Positions 8,324 to 18,284 are shown, counted from the first letter of the stretch. The stretch is 64,000 nt of DNA from Prosthecobacter vanneervenii (GCF_014203095.1 NZ_JACHIG010000003.1:372001-436000); one strand, 5' to 3'. The notes: generated by a model from the sequence alone, not told the origin. Translations and numbers: made by a program.

Positions 8324-9547
8324 ATGCGCTTCCTCGTTCTCCTTTTCGCACTCTCACTGGTTCACGCTGAAGACAAACCCAAATTCCGCACGGATGCCGA
8401 CGGCCCTGTCAAAGCGAACGAGAAACGCAAGGCTCCGAAGGATCGTAAGCCGGAGGATCCGCCGGAGTGGTTTCCGCTCACCGCCGGAGAGTTTCCGCCC
8501 GAAGGATCAGCCCATGCAGTCATGGGTGAGCTGATCCACGTCGAGCATCTGGAGCGGCGGGTTCAGATTCGTGTGGACCGAAATGACAGCCAAGAGCGCG
8601 GCATCTGGGATCTGCCTCTGGACGCCACGCTGCTGCCCTATGGCTCCGTGTGGTATCAGGGCGCGCCTGCCGCGCTGCAGGACATCCCGCTCGGCACCCA
8701 CCTGCATGGGTGGTTTTACCAGGCAGTAATTGACGACAAGACACCGCTGCCAGACACTTGGTACAAGCGCAAGACGCCCGAGTGGGAATTCCGCCGCTGC
8801 ATTCGTATCGAGGACGAGTTCTCCTTCCACGCGCGGCAGCAGCAGCTTTGGAAAATCGACAGTGTGGATCTTGCCACCAAGAAGATCACCGCCACGCTGC
8901 AGGATAGAGGCAAGCCCAGCGGCCAGCCCAAGCTCTTTGATCTGCTCAGCAGCACCCGCGTTTTTCAGAAAAACAGCATCGCAGACCTGAAGGCGATTCA
9001 GCCCGGGCAGACGGTTTTGTTCAACCTCACCTGGGTCACGCTCTATGGACCAGGCCGTGTCACTGACATCTGGCTGGATGAACAGGCGCGCACGCTCGTC
9101 ACAGCAAACCAGCTCGAAAGGCACCGCACCTACATCCGCGAGCGCGGCTTGCCCGGATGGATCACTGAAGTCGATGACGAGAAGCAAATCGTCACCGTCG
9201 TCTTTTTTGACAACGTGGACCCCAAACTCTTTGACGAGCTGAAAATCAAAGATCCAAACGCCCCGCCGCCCAAGGATGGCAGCCCGCCACCTCCTGAGCC
9301 ACGCGGTGGCCTGGCTGTGGCACTCGAGACTCTCATGACCTACGATCCAGTGAATGACCGCAAGACGGGTGGAATCATCGAAGTGAAAAAAATCCCGATG
9401 TCTCCCGGCTGCAGTGGCGTGCAGATGAAAATCAGGATGGACATGATGCTGGAAGGCTACCGCCCCAGGCGCGTCGTGCGTTTTTATCCCGAGACTTGGA
9501 AAGTCATCGCCCTGCCCAAAGAGGAGGAATATTTCGGCAAGGAGTGA
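8324..9547 (+). CDS. Secreted protein of unknown function in the DUF1592/DUF1552 cluster
   Basis: I do not recognise this 407-residue protein. It starts with a short signal peptide (residues 1-15, ending VHA-ED), then a very charged Lys/Asp/Pro linker (to ~45). The remainder seems built from several similar beta-rich blocks, each with a relation-to-operation phrase such as VEHLERRVQIRVDR, IDSVDLATKKITATLQDR and ITEVDDEKQIVTVVF, which suggests repeated OB- or SH3-like barrels. There is a proline-rich stretch around residue 320 (APPPKDGSPPPPEPRG). No catalytic motif is visible. Its place between two DUF1592/DUF1552 pairs, on the same strand with short gaps, suggests an accessory role. Confidence 0.75.
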   Translation: MRFLVLLFALSLVHAEDKPKFRTDADGPVKANEKRKAPKDRKPEDPPEWFPLTAGEFPPEGSAHAVMGELIHVEHLERRVQIRVDRNDSQERGIWDLPLDATLLPYGSVWYQGAPAALQDIPLGTHLHGWFYQAVIDDKTPLPDTWYKRKTPEWEFRRCIRIEDEFSFHARQQQLWKIDSVDLATKKITATLQDRGKPSGQPKLFDLLSSTRVFQKNSIADLKAIQPGQTVLFNLTWVTLYGPGRVTDIWLDEQARTLVTANQLERHRTYIRERGLPGWITEVDDEKQIVTVVFFDNVDPKLFDELKIKDPNAPPPKDGSPPPPEPRGGLAVALETLMTYDPVNDRKTGGIIEVKKIPMSPGCSGVQMKIRMDMMLEGYRPRRVVRFYPETWKVIALPKEEEYFGKE

Positions 9548-9651
9548 TGGTTATCACTCAGGCGGAAGGCCATGCATCCCTGATTTATTCGTCCGGTTTT
9601 GACACCGCTAGCGAGATACATGGCCTGCCAAACACGTTGGTATTTCCCCTG

Positions 9652-12342
9652 ATGAATCGTTTGTTTTTGTTTTTCGCCATCCTGCTGTCAACCGGCGCCT
9701 TTTCTCAGACCACCGAGACGGTGGGCCATGCCGTGATGGATCAACGCCACAAGGCTTTGTTTCAGCAGACTTGCATTTCATGCCACGGCCCCGAAAAGCA
9801 GAAGGGCAAGTTCCGTGTGGACGACCTTTCCTTTGAGATCAAAGACATCGAGACGGCTGAGAAGTGGCAGAAGGTGCTGAATCAAATGAACTCTGGCGAC
9901 ATGCCGCCGGAAGACGAGAAGCAGCCCACGAAAGAGGCGAAGGCGGATTTTCTGGACGATCTGGCCAATGTGATGGTGGCGGCACGCCGCAGCCTGGGGG
10001 ATCAAAAAGGAGTCATCACCATGCGCCGCCTGAACCGGCGTGAGTACAAAAACACGCTGAGGCAGCTTCTGGGCGTGGACGTGAACGTCTCGGATCTGCC
10101 TGCGGACGGCGGCGGCGGATTTGACACCGTGGGGGCCAACCTCTTCATGTCGGCGAACCAGTTTGAGCAGTATCAGCTCATCGGACGTGAAGCCATGGAG
10201 GAGGCTTTTGCTTGGCAGGCAGCCGCGAGTGTGGAGAAGAAACTTCACTATGAGGGTGAGACCACGACGCCAGTAGTTCGGAAGTTTGTGGACTACCAGA
10301 TCGACGCCCAAAAGCGTGCCCAAAACTGGGTGAAGGCCGTGGAAGAGGCGGCGGCAAAGCCTGAGAACAAGGACATCGTGGCGAAGATCCGGAAGGAGTC
10401 GAAGAACGACAGCATCTTCCGCCGCGAGTGGGCACGGATCCCTGGAGCGCCGAATCCACGCTCTTTTGGTTTCGACAAGAAGGGCGAGAATGATGCGGAC
10501 CTGGCGAATGACTCGCTGGGAGCAGGCTGGCTGAAGTATCACCAGTATTACATCGCGCAGCCTGCGGTGGACAAAGGAGCTTACCTGGGCACCCAAACTC
10601 GGCACCCGGCGGAGCTGAATGTGAACTACATCGAGCTGCTGGTGCCATTTGATTGGCCGGTGGGAAATTACGTGGTGCGCGTCTGCGCTGGCGCCACCAA
10701 GGATGCCCCGCCCGAGCGGCGCTTTCTCGACTTCGGCATCTATGCGCGAACCGGGCGCGTGATGGCGACGCATGAAATCACCGCCAGCATTGAGAAGCCG
10801 CAGGTGATCAAGATTCCGCTGACACTGACACGCAGCAACATGACACGGGAAAACCGTCTGCTCTTTGTGCGCGAAAAAGGAAGCTGGGACACCAACGAGG
10901 AAGGCGGGCGCAAACGCGCCGAGGCGGTGAAGCGCAACGGCATCGGTCCGGAGCTGACGCTGTGGGTGGACTGGATCGAGGTGGAGCGTGTGCCGGATGC
11001 AGCCAAGCCGAAACCGCCAGGCATTGCGGCGCTGGGCATTCCGCTGGATGACAAGGCCCCTGCGCCCACTCCGCAGGAACTCCGCGCAGGATTGGAACGC
11101 TTTGCTACGGAGGCATTTCGTGGGACCGCGCCCACGGCAGATTATATCGACAAGCTGGCCAGGCTCTATGAGGTGCGGCGGAAGGCTGGCGACAAACACA
11201 GTGCTGCGCTGAAGGAGACGCTCTCTGTCGTGCTGTCGTCACCGATGTTTCTGTATCTGGCGGAGCCGATCCCTGATGAGAAACACCGCCCTCTGACGGG
11301 TCCGGAGCTCGCCACACGTCTGGCCTATTTTCTCTGGAGCGCACCACCTGATGCTGCGCTGCGTGATCTGGGCAAAAATGGTGAACTCTTGAAGCCCGAA
11401 GTGCTGGCCGCCCAAACGGAGCGACTGCTCAATGATCCGCGTTCGGCGAATTTCCTCGAAGCCTTCACGCATCAGTGGCTGGGGCTGGATCGAATCGATT
11501 TCTTCGAGGTGAACCGCACGCTGTATCCGCGCTTTGACACGGGCACCAAGGTGGCTGCGAAAGCCGAGATTCATGAGACCATGGCGCATGTCATGCAGAC
11601 AAATTCCAGCCTGCGCGACTTGCTGAAGGCTGACTATGTGATGATCAACCGCGTGCTAGCCCACTACTACGGCATTCCAGGTGTGAAGGGAGACGGATAT
11701 GAAAAGATCAAGTTGCCCAAAGATTCGCCTCGTGGCGGTCTGCTCGGCATGGCGGCCGTGCATTTCATGGGCGGCAATGGCGAGCGTACCAGCCCTGTGG
11801 AGCGCGGTGCCTGGGTGCTGCGCAAGCTGCTGCATGATCCGCCCCCGCCTGCTCCGGCAAACGTGCCCGCGATCAAGCGGCTCGCTGGAAAAGTGCTCAC
11901 CACCCATGAGCGCCTGCTCGCGCATCAGGAAGATCCGGAATGCGCAAGCTGCCACCGCAAGATCGACCCCATCGGCTTTGGCCTGGAGAACTTTGATGCA
12001 GCCGGACAATGGCGCACCGAGGACAGCTACATGGCAGTGGATGCCAACGGCAAAGCCGATCCAAAATCCAAGAAAACGTGGACGATCGAGGCTGCGTCGG
12101 CGCTCTACAAAGGACCTGCGTTCAAGGACTTCTACGGCCTGCGCGACATCATCGCCGCCAGATCAGACGCCTTTGCCCGAGGCTTCAGCGAGGCGCTGCT
12201 GGAGTTTGCACTTGGAAGACCGCCCGGCTTCCGCGATGAGCCGCTCCTCACCAGCATGGTTCAGCAGGCTGGAAAAAAGAATCTCGCCATCCGCGAGTTT
12301 ATCCACGCGCTGGTCGCAAGTCAGGAGTTCCACACGAAGTAA
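9652..12342 (+). CDS. Secreted DUF1592-type cytochrome-like protein, copy 2
   Basis: An 896-residue paralogue of the protein at 4473. The start at 9652 gives a good signal peptide ([18 protein letters not shown]); the frame is open further upstream to 9496 but would overlap the previous gene. The first haem motif is CISCH (residues 41-45) and the second is CASCH followed by [14 protein letters not shown]. Between them are the DUF1587 ([17 protein letters not shown]), DUF1595, DUF1592 and DUF1588 segments, ending in DUF1585. It is longer than copy 1 by an insertion around residues 195-300 containing a Lys/Glu-rich, probably helical stretch. It is followed 19 bases later by its DUF1552 partner. 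Confidence 0.87.
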   Translation: MNRLFLFFAILLSTGAFSQTTETVGHAVMDQRHKALFQQTCISCHGPEKQKGKFRVDDLSFEIKDIETAEKWQKVLNQMNSGDMPPEDEKQPTKEAKADFLDDLANVMVAARRSLGDQKGVITMRRLNRREYKNTLRQLLGVDVNVSDLPADGGGGFDTVGANLFMSANQFEQYQLIGREAMEEAFAWQAAASVEKKLHYEGETTTPVVRKFVDYQIDAQKRAQNWVKAVEEAAAKPENKDIVAKIRKESKNDSIFRREWARIPGAPNPRSFGFDKKGENDADLANDSLGAGWLKYHQYYIAQPAVDKGAYLGTQTRHPAELNVNYIELLVPFDWPVGNYVVRVCAGATKDAPPERRFLDFGIYARTGRVMATHEITASIEKPQVIKIPLTLTRSNMTRENRLLFVREKGSWDTNEEGGRKRAEAVKRNGIGPELTLWVDWIEVERVPDAAKPKPPGIAALGIPLDDKAPAPTPQELRAGLERFATEAFRGTAPTADYIDKLARLYEVRRKAGDKHSAALKETLSVVLSSPMFLYLAEPIPDEKHRPLTGPELATRLAYFLWSAPPDAALRDLGKNGELLKPEVLAAQTERLLNDPRSANFLEAFTHQWLGLDRIDFFEVNRTLYPRFDTGTKVAAKAEIHETMAHVMQTNSSLRDLLKADYVMINRVLAHYYGIPGVKGDGYEKIKLPKDSPRGGLLGMAAVHFMGGNGERTSPVERGAWVLRKLLHDPPPPAPANVPAIKRLAGKVLTTHERLLAHQEDPECASCHRKIDPIGFGLENFDAAGQWRTEDSYMAVDANGKADPKSKKTWTIEAASALYKGPAFKDFYGLRDIIAARSDAFARGFSEALLEFALGRPPGFRDEPLLTSMVQQAGKKNLAIREFIHALVASQEFHTK

Positions 12343-12361
12343 TCTCTCACCGAAAAATCAC

Positions 12362-13660
12362 ATGAGCCCCTCTCCCGTCTCACGTCGCCACTTCCTGCAA
12401 TCCAGCACGGCGCTCATCGCGCTGCCTGCTTTGGAGTCTCTCGGATTTCGTCGCTTTGCCTCGGCAGCCGCTCCTGTGGCACCGCCAAAGCGTCTGGTGT
12501 TTCTGGGCTTTGGCTGGGGCATCACTACGGAGAGCTGGTTTCCAGACATCAAGCAGCCGGGCACAGACTACACTCTGCCAGAAGGCTTGAAGCCGCTCGC
12601 ACGGCACAAGACGGACTTCACTGTGGTTCAGGGGCTGTGGAACAAATACAGCAACGACGGCCACTGGGGCAGCACCATGTGGCTCACGGGGGCGAACCGC
12701 TTTGGCGAGCCCGGACAAAATTTTCACAACAGCATCTCAGCAGACCAGGTGGCGGCGGCAAAGCTGGGTCTGGACACGCGCTTTGCCTCCCTGCAGCTCA
12801 ACGGCAGCGAAAATGCGGAAGCCTCCGGCCACGGCCCCGGACTCTCGATGGCCTGGGACGTGAGCGGCAAACCCATCGGCGGCCACAAAGGCCCCGTAGA
12901 GGCCTATCACCGGCTTTTCTCCAAGGACACCACCCCCATCGAGCAGCAAAAGGCCATGCTGGCGCAGAAGCGCAGCGTACTGGACACGGTGATGGAAAAC
13001 GCACGCACCCTGCAGAGCGGACTTGGCAAGACGGACAAGGGCAAGCTCGAAGAATACTTCCAGGGCATCCGCGACATCGAGACGCGCCTGAGCAAAGACG
13101 AGCAGTGGATCGGCGTGCCGCAGCCCAAGGCGCCGATCCCCGAGCCTGCTCCCGGTCTGGCTGGCAAGGAGGAGATCAAGATCATGTATGACATCATGAT
13201 TGCCGCCATGCAGACAGACAGCACACGCGTGCTCACCTACCGTCAGCCCGTCAGCACGCTGCTGACGAGCATCGGCATCAAAGTGGCTCCGCATGACATG
13301 AGTCATTATCATTCCACCCTGGGTGAAAAACTGGATGCCTCCAAGCAGCGCGACCTAACGCAGAGCGAGCTGCTGGCCGGTCTCATCGACAAGCTGAAGG
13401 CGACCAAGGAGGTGGACGGCAGCCGCTTGTTTGACCACGTGGCGCTGGCCTATGGCAGCAACATCCGCACCGAGCACAGCCTGGACAACTGCCCCACGCT
13501 GCTCACTGGCGGCGGAGCAGGCATCAAACTCGGGCACAACATCGTCGCGCCCAAGGACACGCCGCTGTGCAACGCCTGGCTGACTCTGCTGCATGGCATT
13601 GGCGTGAATGTGGAGCGCCATGGCGACAGCTCAGGCGTGCTCAAGGAACTGATCGCCTAG
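12362..13660 (+). CDS. Secreted DUF1552 (HXXSHH) protein, copy 2, variant motif
   Basis: A 432-residue exported protein with a twin-arginine-like leader (VSRRHFLQSSTALIALPALE). The start at 12362 follows the DUF1592 stop by 19 bases; the frame is open upstream for 221 codons but that part lies inside the previous gene. The signature reads HDMSHYH instead of HXXSHH, so the last His is shifted by one residue. GSNIRTEHSLDNCPTLLTGG corresponds to the C-terminal conserved region. The function is unknown and is expected to match the other copies. It is co-directional with the hydrolase that follows 15 bases later. Confidence 0.88.
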   Translation: MSPSPVSRRHFLQSSTALIALPALESLGFRRFASAAAPVAPPKRLVFLGFGWGITTESWFPDIKQPGTDYTLPEGLKPLARHKTDFTVVQGLWNKYSNDGHWGSTMWLTGANRFGEPGQNFHNSISADQVAAAKLGLDTRFASLQLNGSENAEASGHGPGLSMAWDVSGKPIGGHKGPVEAYHRLFSKDTTPIEQQKAMLAQKRSVLDTVMENARTLQSGLGKTDKGKLEEYFQGIRDIETRLSKDEQWIGVPQPKAPIPEPAPGLAGKEEIKIMYDIMIAAMQTDSTRVLTYRQPVSTLLTSIGIKVAPHDMSHYHSTLGEKLDASKQRDLTQSELLAGLIDKLKATKEVDGSRLFDHVALAYGSNIRTEHSLDNCPTLLTGGGAGIKLGHNIVAPKDTPLCNAWLTLLHGIGVNVERHGDSSGVLKELIA

Positions 13661-13675
13661 CCCTTTCGCTTGCTC

Positions 13676-14779
13676 ATGAAATCGTCACTTCTCATCGCAA
13701 CACTGCTCGCGGCCAATCTCCACGCCGCCGACATCGAGCTGACCGAGACACTCCAACTGCCCGAGTGCCACAGCATCGGCTGGGTGCGGGCGAATACCCA
13801 GGTGAAGGGGCAGAAGAACTGGAACGGCGTGCTGGACGAGGCCAAATGGGGCACGCCTTCGCCACAGCAGGCGGTGGAGCGTAGCTGGGACTGGAAGCTC
13901 AGCGATGAGCAATGGCAGCAGGCCGTGAAGGAAAAAGGCGAAGGCAAAAAGGAAGACGTGAAGTTTGACCTCTGGATTCCAGAGGGCGTGGCGGTGGCCA
14001 GGGGCATCGTGGTCATGTCCGGCCATGGCAGCGGAGAGGCGCTCTACAAGCATGCGGAGCTACGCAAGATCTCTCGCGAGCTGCATCTGGCGCTTTTCAA
14101 ATTCAATGGCAACCCCATGCAGCGCGGCTTCTGGCCAAGGAGCCTGCTGGATGAGCGGCTCAGGACCTTTGGCCAAAGGGCGCAGCATCCCGAGCTCGAA
14201 AACGCACCGCTCTTTCTCTACGGCCACTCAAACGGCACCGGCTTCTCCGCCATCTATCCCGCCGAAAGCACGCGCGTGTGGGGCTGGGTGTCCATGCGCC
14301 CAGGCACCACCTATCAGGTGTACCAGCCCGGCGCGGCACAGATCCCGGGACTGGTGATCTTTGGGGAAGACGATCCGTTTTTTGCCCGTCCCTCCAAGGA
14401 GGAAAACATGGGCGTCGTCGAGGCCATGCGCAGGAAACACCGCGCCCTGTGGAACTACGCCATGGAGCCCAAGACTGGCCACGGCCCTGGCGACAAGACC
14501 TGGCCGCTGGTCTTCTCCTTCCTGCGCCATACCTTTGCCGCCCGCGTGCCCGCATCTGCCGATCCGCTCAAAGGCCCGGTGCAGCTCCAGGCGCTGGCGC
14601 TTGAGCAGGGCTCGCTCGGGCAAAACTGGGACGCTGCACGTGGCGGCTACCAAACGCTGCCGACAGCCCCCTTCGCCTCCTTCGCGGGAGACAAAGCCGC
14701 CGCCTCCTGGCTCATTCATGCGGACTATGCCTCCGACTGGCAGATGTTTCAGCGGGATGGGCAGATCACCCGGCCGTAA
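13676..14779 (+). CDS. Secreted alpha/beta hydrolase
   Basis: A 367-residue protein with a signal peptide (MKSSLLIATLLAANLHAA). The alpha/beta hydrolase core is visible as GIVVMSGHGSGEA, the nucleophile elbow GHSNGT (Ser near residue 185), GLVIFGEDDPFF for the acid region, and KTGHGPGDK for the catalytic His. The ATG at 13676 is preferred to a TTG two codons earlier because the signal peptide then starts cleanly. The family is close to poly(3-hydroxybutyrate)-depolymerase/esterase-like proteins. The substrate cannot be read from sequence. It closes the 4.4-14.8 kb plus-strand cluster. Confidence 0.8.
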   Translation: MKSSLLIATLLAANLHAADIELTETLQLPECHSIGWVRANTQVKGQKNWNGVLDEAKWGTPSPQQAVERSWDWKLSDEQWQQAVKEKGEGKKEDVKFDLWIPEGVAVARGIVVMSGHGSGEALYKHAELRKISRELHLALFKFNGNPMQRGFWPRSLLDERLRTFGQRAQHPELENAPLFLYGHSNGTGFSAIYPAESTRVWGWVSMRPGTTYQVYQPGAAQIPGLVIFGEDDPFFARPSKEENMGVVEAMRRKHRALWNYAMEPKTGHGPGDKTWPLVFSFLRHTFAARVPASADPLKGPVQLQALALEQGSLGQNWDAARGGYQTLPTAPFASFAGDKAAASWLIHADYASDWQMFQRDGQITRP

Positions 14780-15020
14780 CAGCCCATGGTGGCATAGTGA
14801 CTGCTCATCCCTCGTCAGATCACCATCGCGCACCTCCAAAGCTTCCGCACCTGCATGTCCTTTCGCAGTTGCAGACAGGTCCACCCATTGAAAATCAAGC
14901 GCATGCACGTGCGATTCTGGCATTTTTCCTGACGTCACCTTGCGCTTTCTTTTTATCCGACACAGCGGTTTGTGGTTGCCTCTGCGAGCGTGCAAGACAG
15001 TTTGAGAAGACCATTTCCTG

Positions 15021-15569
15021 ATGAAACCCAAACAAGAATCCACCCTGGCCTGGTACGTGGTGCACACTCGCCCCAAGTGCGAGCACATCGCCGCATCGCT
15101 CATGGCGGGGCTGGAGGGCGTGGAGACATACTGCCCGCGCATCCGGTTTCAGAAGAACACGCGGCGGGGCAAGGTGTGGTTCGTCGAGGCGCTGTTTCCG
15201 AGCTACTTCTTTGCGCGGTTTGTGCCTCTGGAGTCGCTGCGGGCGGTGAACTACTCGCAGAACGTGATCAAGGTGGTGGACTTTGGGGACACGCTGACGC
15301 CCGTACCGGATGCGGCGATCGAGGAGCTGAAGGCCGAGATGAAGGACGTGGAGATTTGCGAGGTGGAAGTGGGTGTGAAAGTCGGTGACACCGTGGAGCT
15401 GACCGAAGGTCCGATGCGCGGGATGAAGGGGATTGTGAATGCGATGCTCACGGGCGTTGAGCGTGTGCGGATTCTGCTGGAGTTTTTGGGACGGGAGAAT
15501 GCGGTGGAGGTACCGCTGTCAAAGATTTTGACGGAGCATCAGCCGCGGTCAGTGCTGGCGGCCAAGTAA
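15021..15569 (+). CDS. NusG/RfaH-like transcription antitermination factor
   Basis: A 182-residue NusG paralogue. The N-terminal NGN domain (residues ~8-110) begins WYVVHTRPKCEHIAASLM, the usual opening, and includes FPSYFFARF. The C-terminal KOW domain (~120-178) shows VGDTVELTEGPMRGMKGIV. Specialised paralogues of this type (RfaH, UpxY, LoaP) bind RNA polymerase and help it through long operons, often for polysaccharides. Here no polysaccharide cluster lies next to it, so its target is elsewhere or unknown. Housekeeping nusG normally sits beside secE and rplK, which are absent, so this is probably the specialised form. A 241-bp spacer upstream gives room for its own promoter. Confidence 0.88.
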   Translation: MKPKQESTLAWYVVHTRPKCEHIAASLMAGLEGVETYCPRIRFQKNTRRGKVWFVEALFPSYFFARFVPLESLRAVNYSQNVIKVVDFGDTLTPVPDAAIEELKAEMKDVEICEVEVGVKVGDTVELTEGPMRGMKGIVNAMLTGVERVRILLEFLGRENAVEVPLSKILTEHQPRSVLAAK

Positions 15570-15780
15570 GAGTTTGCGATGGTCATAACGGAGCGAGGGA
15601 ACACGCTGGAGCCATTGGAACGTCAACGAGCCTTGGACAGATGATTCTACAGAGCCATTCTCGACTCGATCAGGCCAAAACTTTTTGAATGGGAAGAGAT
15701 TAGGCGTGAGGCATGCTGGGCCTTGCAAGTGGCGTGGTGTGGGGTAGCTGAGTTGCTCCCCCTTCCCTTTTTCTTTTCCC

Positions 15781-17391
15781 ATGCTTACCATCCGCGACGT
15801 CACGAAGACTTTTAATGCACGCACGCTTTTCAGCGCCGCGTCGATGACCATCAACTATGGGGAGCGGGTGGCGCTGGTGGGGCCGAATGGAGCAGGGAAA
15901 TCGACGCTGTTTTCGCTGATTTTGAAGACGGACACGCCGGACTCCGGGGAGGTGATCCGGGATGAGTGGACGACGGTGGGGTTTCTGCCGCAGGAGAGCG
16001 AGCCGGTGGGGGATGAGACGGTGTTGGAGGTGGCGACGGGGAAGGCGGGGGAGATTGAGGCGCTGGAGAAGGCGCTGAGCGCCTTTGAGGCGGCGGGGGA
16101 TGTTTCGAGCCCGGAGTATTTTGAGGCGCATGCGAAGCATGATGCGCTGCAGGACCCGCAGACGGAGGCAAAGGCGAAGAAGATCCTGAAAGGGCTGGGA
16201 TACAAGGAGGAGGATTTTAACCGCCCGGCGCGCGAATTTAGCGGTGGGTGGGTGATGCGTGCACATATGACGCGACTGCTGGTGATGGAGCCGGATCTGC
16301 TGCTGCTGGATGAGCCGACGAATCACCTGGACCTGCTGTCGCTGATGTGGTTCCGGAATTACCTGAAAAACTATCCGGGGGCGCTGCTGATCATCTCGCA
16401 TGACCGCGACTTTATGGATGAGCTGGTGCAGCAGGTGTATGAGATCGAGGAGAGCAAGCTCATCTCTTACCAGGGGAACTACAGCGACTACCTGAAGCAG
16501 CGCGAGGAAAACTACGAGCGGGCGATGCAGGCGTACAAGAACCAGCAGAAGGAGATCGAGCAAATCCAGGATTTCATCGACCGATTCAGGTCGGTGGCGT
16601 CGAAGGCGTCTCAGGCGCAGAGCCGTGAGAAGCAGCTGGCGAAGATGGACAAGCTGGAGAAGCCGCGGCCGCTGAGGAAGGGCTTCCGCTTTAACTTCCC
16701 GCAACCGCAGCGCAGCGGGCAGCGGCTGATCACGCTGACGGACATCCACCAGGCTTATGGGACGAAGCAGGTGTATCGCGGTCTGGATCTGGAGATCGAG
16801 CGCGGGGAGCGGACGGTGCTGGTGGGGCCCAACGGGGCGGGCAAGTCCACGCTGATCAAGATCCTGGCGGGTGAGGTGCCTTTCCAGAAGGGTGAGCGGA
16901 AGCTGGGGACGAATGTGAAGCTGGGGTATTTCTCCCAGCACCGGGCGGATACGCTGGACCCGGACTGTAGCGTGCTGGAGGAGCTGAAGCGTGTGGCGCC
17001 GGAGCTGCGCGAGGATGAGGCGCGGAGCATCCTGGGCTCATTCCTTTTCAAGCGCGAGGATGTGCACAAGAAGTGCCGGGTGCTGAGCGGCGGCGAGAAG
17101 AGCCGCGTGAATCTGGTGAAGTTTCTGGTGGATCCGCCGAACCTGCTGCTGATGGACGAGCCGACAACGCACCTGGACATCTGGGCGATCGAGGGGCTGA
17201 TCCTGGCGCTGCAGAAGTTTGAGGGGACGCTGGTGTTCATCAGCCATGATGTGCATTTCATCCGGTCGCTGGGGACGAAGGTACTGCATATCAATGACGG
17301 CAAGGTGACGGCGTATGCGGGGGACTATGACTACTACCTGGAGAAGACGGGCGCGGAGGAGAATGCGCGCGCGGCGGTGGTGGCGGGGTAG
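15781..17391 (+). CDS. ABC-F family ATPase (ribosome-associated)
   Basis: A 536-residue soluble protein with two ABC ATPase domains and no membrane segments, the ABC-F layout. Walker A motifs GPNGAGKST occur near residues 34-42 and 348-356. Signature motifs are FSGGWVMRA and LSGGEKSRV, and the Walker B regions are LLLLDEPTNHLDL and LLLMDEPTTHLDI. The inter-domain linker (~240-305) contains the helical RFRSVASKASQAQSREKQL expected to reach into the ribosomal E site. Family members resolve stalled or non-productive ribosomes or protect against antibiotics; which applies here cannot be told. The C-terminus is short and lacks the Uup coiled coil. Confidence 0.92.
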   Translation: MLTIRDVTKTFNARTLFSAASMTINYGERVALVGPNGAGKSTLFSLILKTDTPDSGEVIRDEWTTVGFLPQESEPVGDETVLEVATGKAGEIEALEKALSAFEAAGDVSSPEYFEAHAKHDALQDPQTEAKAKKILKGLGYKEEDFNRPAREFSGGWVMRAHMTRLLVMEPDLLLLDEPTNHLDLLSLMWFRNYLKNYPGALLIISHDRDFMDELVQQVYEIEESKLISYQGNYSDYLKQREENYERAMQAYKNQQKEIEQIQDFIDRFRSVASKASQAQSREKQLAKMDKLEKPRPLRKGFRFNFPQPQRSGQRLITLTDIHQAYGTKQVYRGLDLEIERGERTVLVGPNGAGKSTLIKILAGEVPFQKGERKLGTNVKLGYFSQHRADTLDPDCSVLEELKRVAPELREDEARSILGSFLFKREDVHKKCRVLSGGEKSRVNLVKFLVDPPNLLLMDEPTTHLDIWAIEGLILALQKFEGTLVFISHDVHFIRSLGTKVLHINDGKVTAYAGDYDYYLEKTGAEENARAAVVAG

Positions 17392-17719
17392 TGGGGCCCG
17401 GAGGGCCGTTGGTGGTGGTTTGCGATTGCTTGCGGTGGTTGGCCCGGAGTTTCCAGAAGTGGGGGCTTTGGGTGGTGGGTGTTTGAGGGGGCGCTGGGCG
17501 ACGGACATGGGTGTCCATCGTACTTTTATGCGGGGCGGTGGGTTCTGCGCAGAGGGATGGAGTGACTCGTGAGTCAGGGAGGTAGCGTGCCGCACAGAGG
17601 ACTGTGCGGACCACGATGGGGGCCGTAGGCTGGCTTCGCGTGGTGCGGACCACGATGGGGGCTGCGACGGGAGAGCGCCGTCACACCTGTTTTGATTCCT
17701 CCCAAAGTTTTTCGAACTC
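17392..17719. other. Gene-free spacer with repeats
   Basis: A 328-bp GC- and G-rich stretch between the convergent ABC-F gene and the small lipoprotein gene. No convincing reading frame was found on either strand. It holds an 8-bp hairpin and a 20-bp direct repeat, described under 17578-17662. Confidence 0.6.
17578..17662 (+). repeat. Repeat block: hairpin plus 20-bp direct repeat
   Basis: Copies of GTGCGGACCACGATGGGGGC occur at 17604-17623 and 17643-17662, a 39-bp period. Just before them is a perfect hairpin, CCGCACAG/CTGTGCGG (17590-17609) with loop AGGA. The block starts with GGAGGTAGCGTG (17578-17589), which differs at one position from the E. coli RfaH-binding ops element. Chance similarity is quite possible. 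The block resembles a dispersed non-coding repeat, but other copies would have to be found outside this window. Confidence 0.6.
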
Positions 17720-18181
17720 TTATCTGTACAGCACTTTATAATCCAATATCACACGACTGTAGCGGTAATTAGGATTGAGTGTTTGACCACCCACGCTGAG
17801 GAAATCGAAGGGGATTTTATCAAAGTATACCCACAGTGCCGATTGAAGTGAGGTACTGACTCCTGTCTGTAGCACGATGCCCTGGAGGGTTGAGGAGAAT
17901 AAGGCGTCGTTGCTTCCACACAGAACAAACAGCTTTCTTAACTGAGGGAGCAACTTCTTCTTCCCCTGATCTGTCGTCACGCTGCGCAAAACCAATTCAT
18001 GATGGCGCTCATGCAAGTCATTAATGTTTAGAACGTCTCTTTCGGGCGGAACGTGGTTTTCTTGATCAAACAGTTTCTTCAAATCTGCGTGCAGTTCATG
18101 TTCCACTGCATGCCGCTTCATTGAGGTGGGGATTGCGCATCCGCTCATGCAGACCAATGAGAAGCAAAGAAAAAGCCTCAT
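17720..18181 (-). CDS. Small predicted lipoprotein of unknown function
   Basis: A 153-residue protein. Starting at 18181 gives MRLFLCFSLVCMSGC, a lipoprotein signal with lipobox MSGC (Cys15); the frame also opens 12 codons upstream. The mature part is rich in His, Leu and Lys with no motif that I recognise; it ends in a beta-rich segment with several aromatic residues (NPNYRYSRVILDYKVLYR). Base composition is more AT-rich than its neighbours and codon choice is less biased, which fits a lineage-specific or acquired gene. It lies on its own between a repeat-bearing spacer and the WD40 kinase, on the same strand as the kinase. Confidence 0.6.
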   Translation of the reverse strand: MRLFLCFSLVCMSGCAIPTSMKRHAVEHELHADLKKLFDQENHVPPERDVLNINDLHERHHELVLRSVTTDQGKKKLLPQLRKLFVLCGSNDALFSSTLQGIVLQTGVSTSLQSALWVYFDKIPFDFLSVGGQTLNPNYRYSRVILDYKVLYR

Positions 18182-18284
18182 GTTGAGTTGTTGGTGACTT
18201 GCAGAGCCAAGTCTCAATACCTGGCATCAGCCTGGAAGGAGAAAGCGAAGGCGCGGTGGTGCAGGATGATATGGGGTGGAGATT

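Noticed and set aside
9778..11199. A 473-codon minus-strand frame in DUF1592 copy 2, and similar long antisense frames at 29268-30650, 38673-39866 and 46867-48216
   Set aside because: They are shadows of well-supported genes on the opposite strand with no motifs of their own.
11699..12361. A 221-codon upstream extension of the DUF1552 copy-2 frame
   Set aside because: It overlaps the conserved C-terminal DUF1588/DUF1585 region and haem motif of the upstream gene in another frame; the Tat-like leader begins at 12362.
17578..17589. A confirmed ops/RfaH recruitment site
   Set aside because: A single 12-mer with one mismatch and no long operon downstream on that strand is not enough; it is kept only as a low-weight finding.
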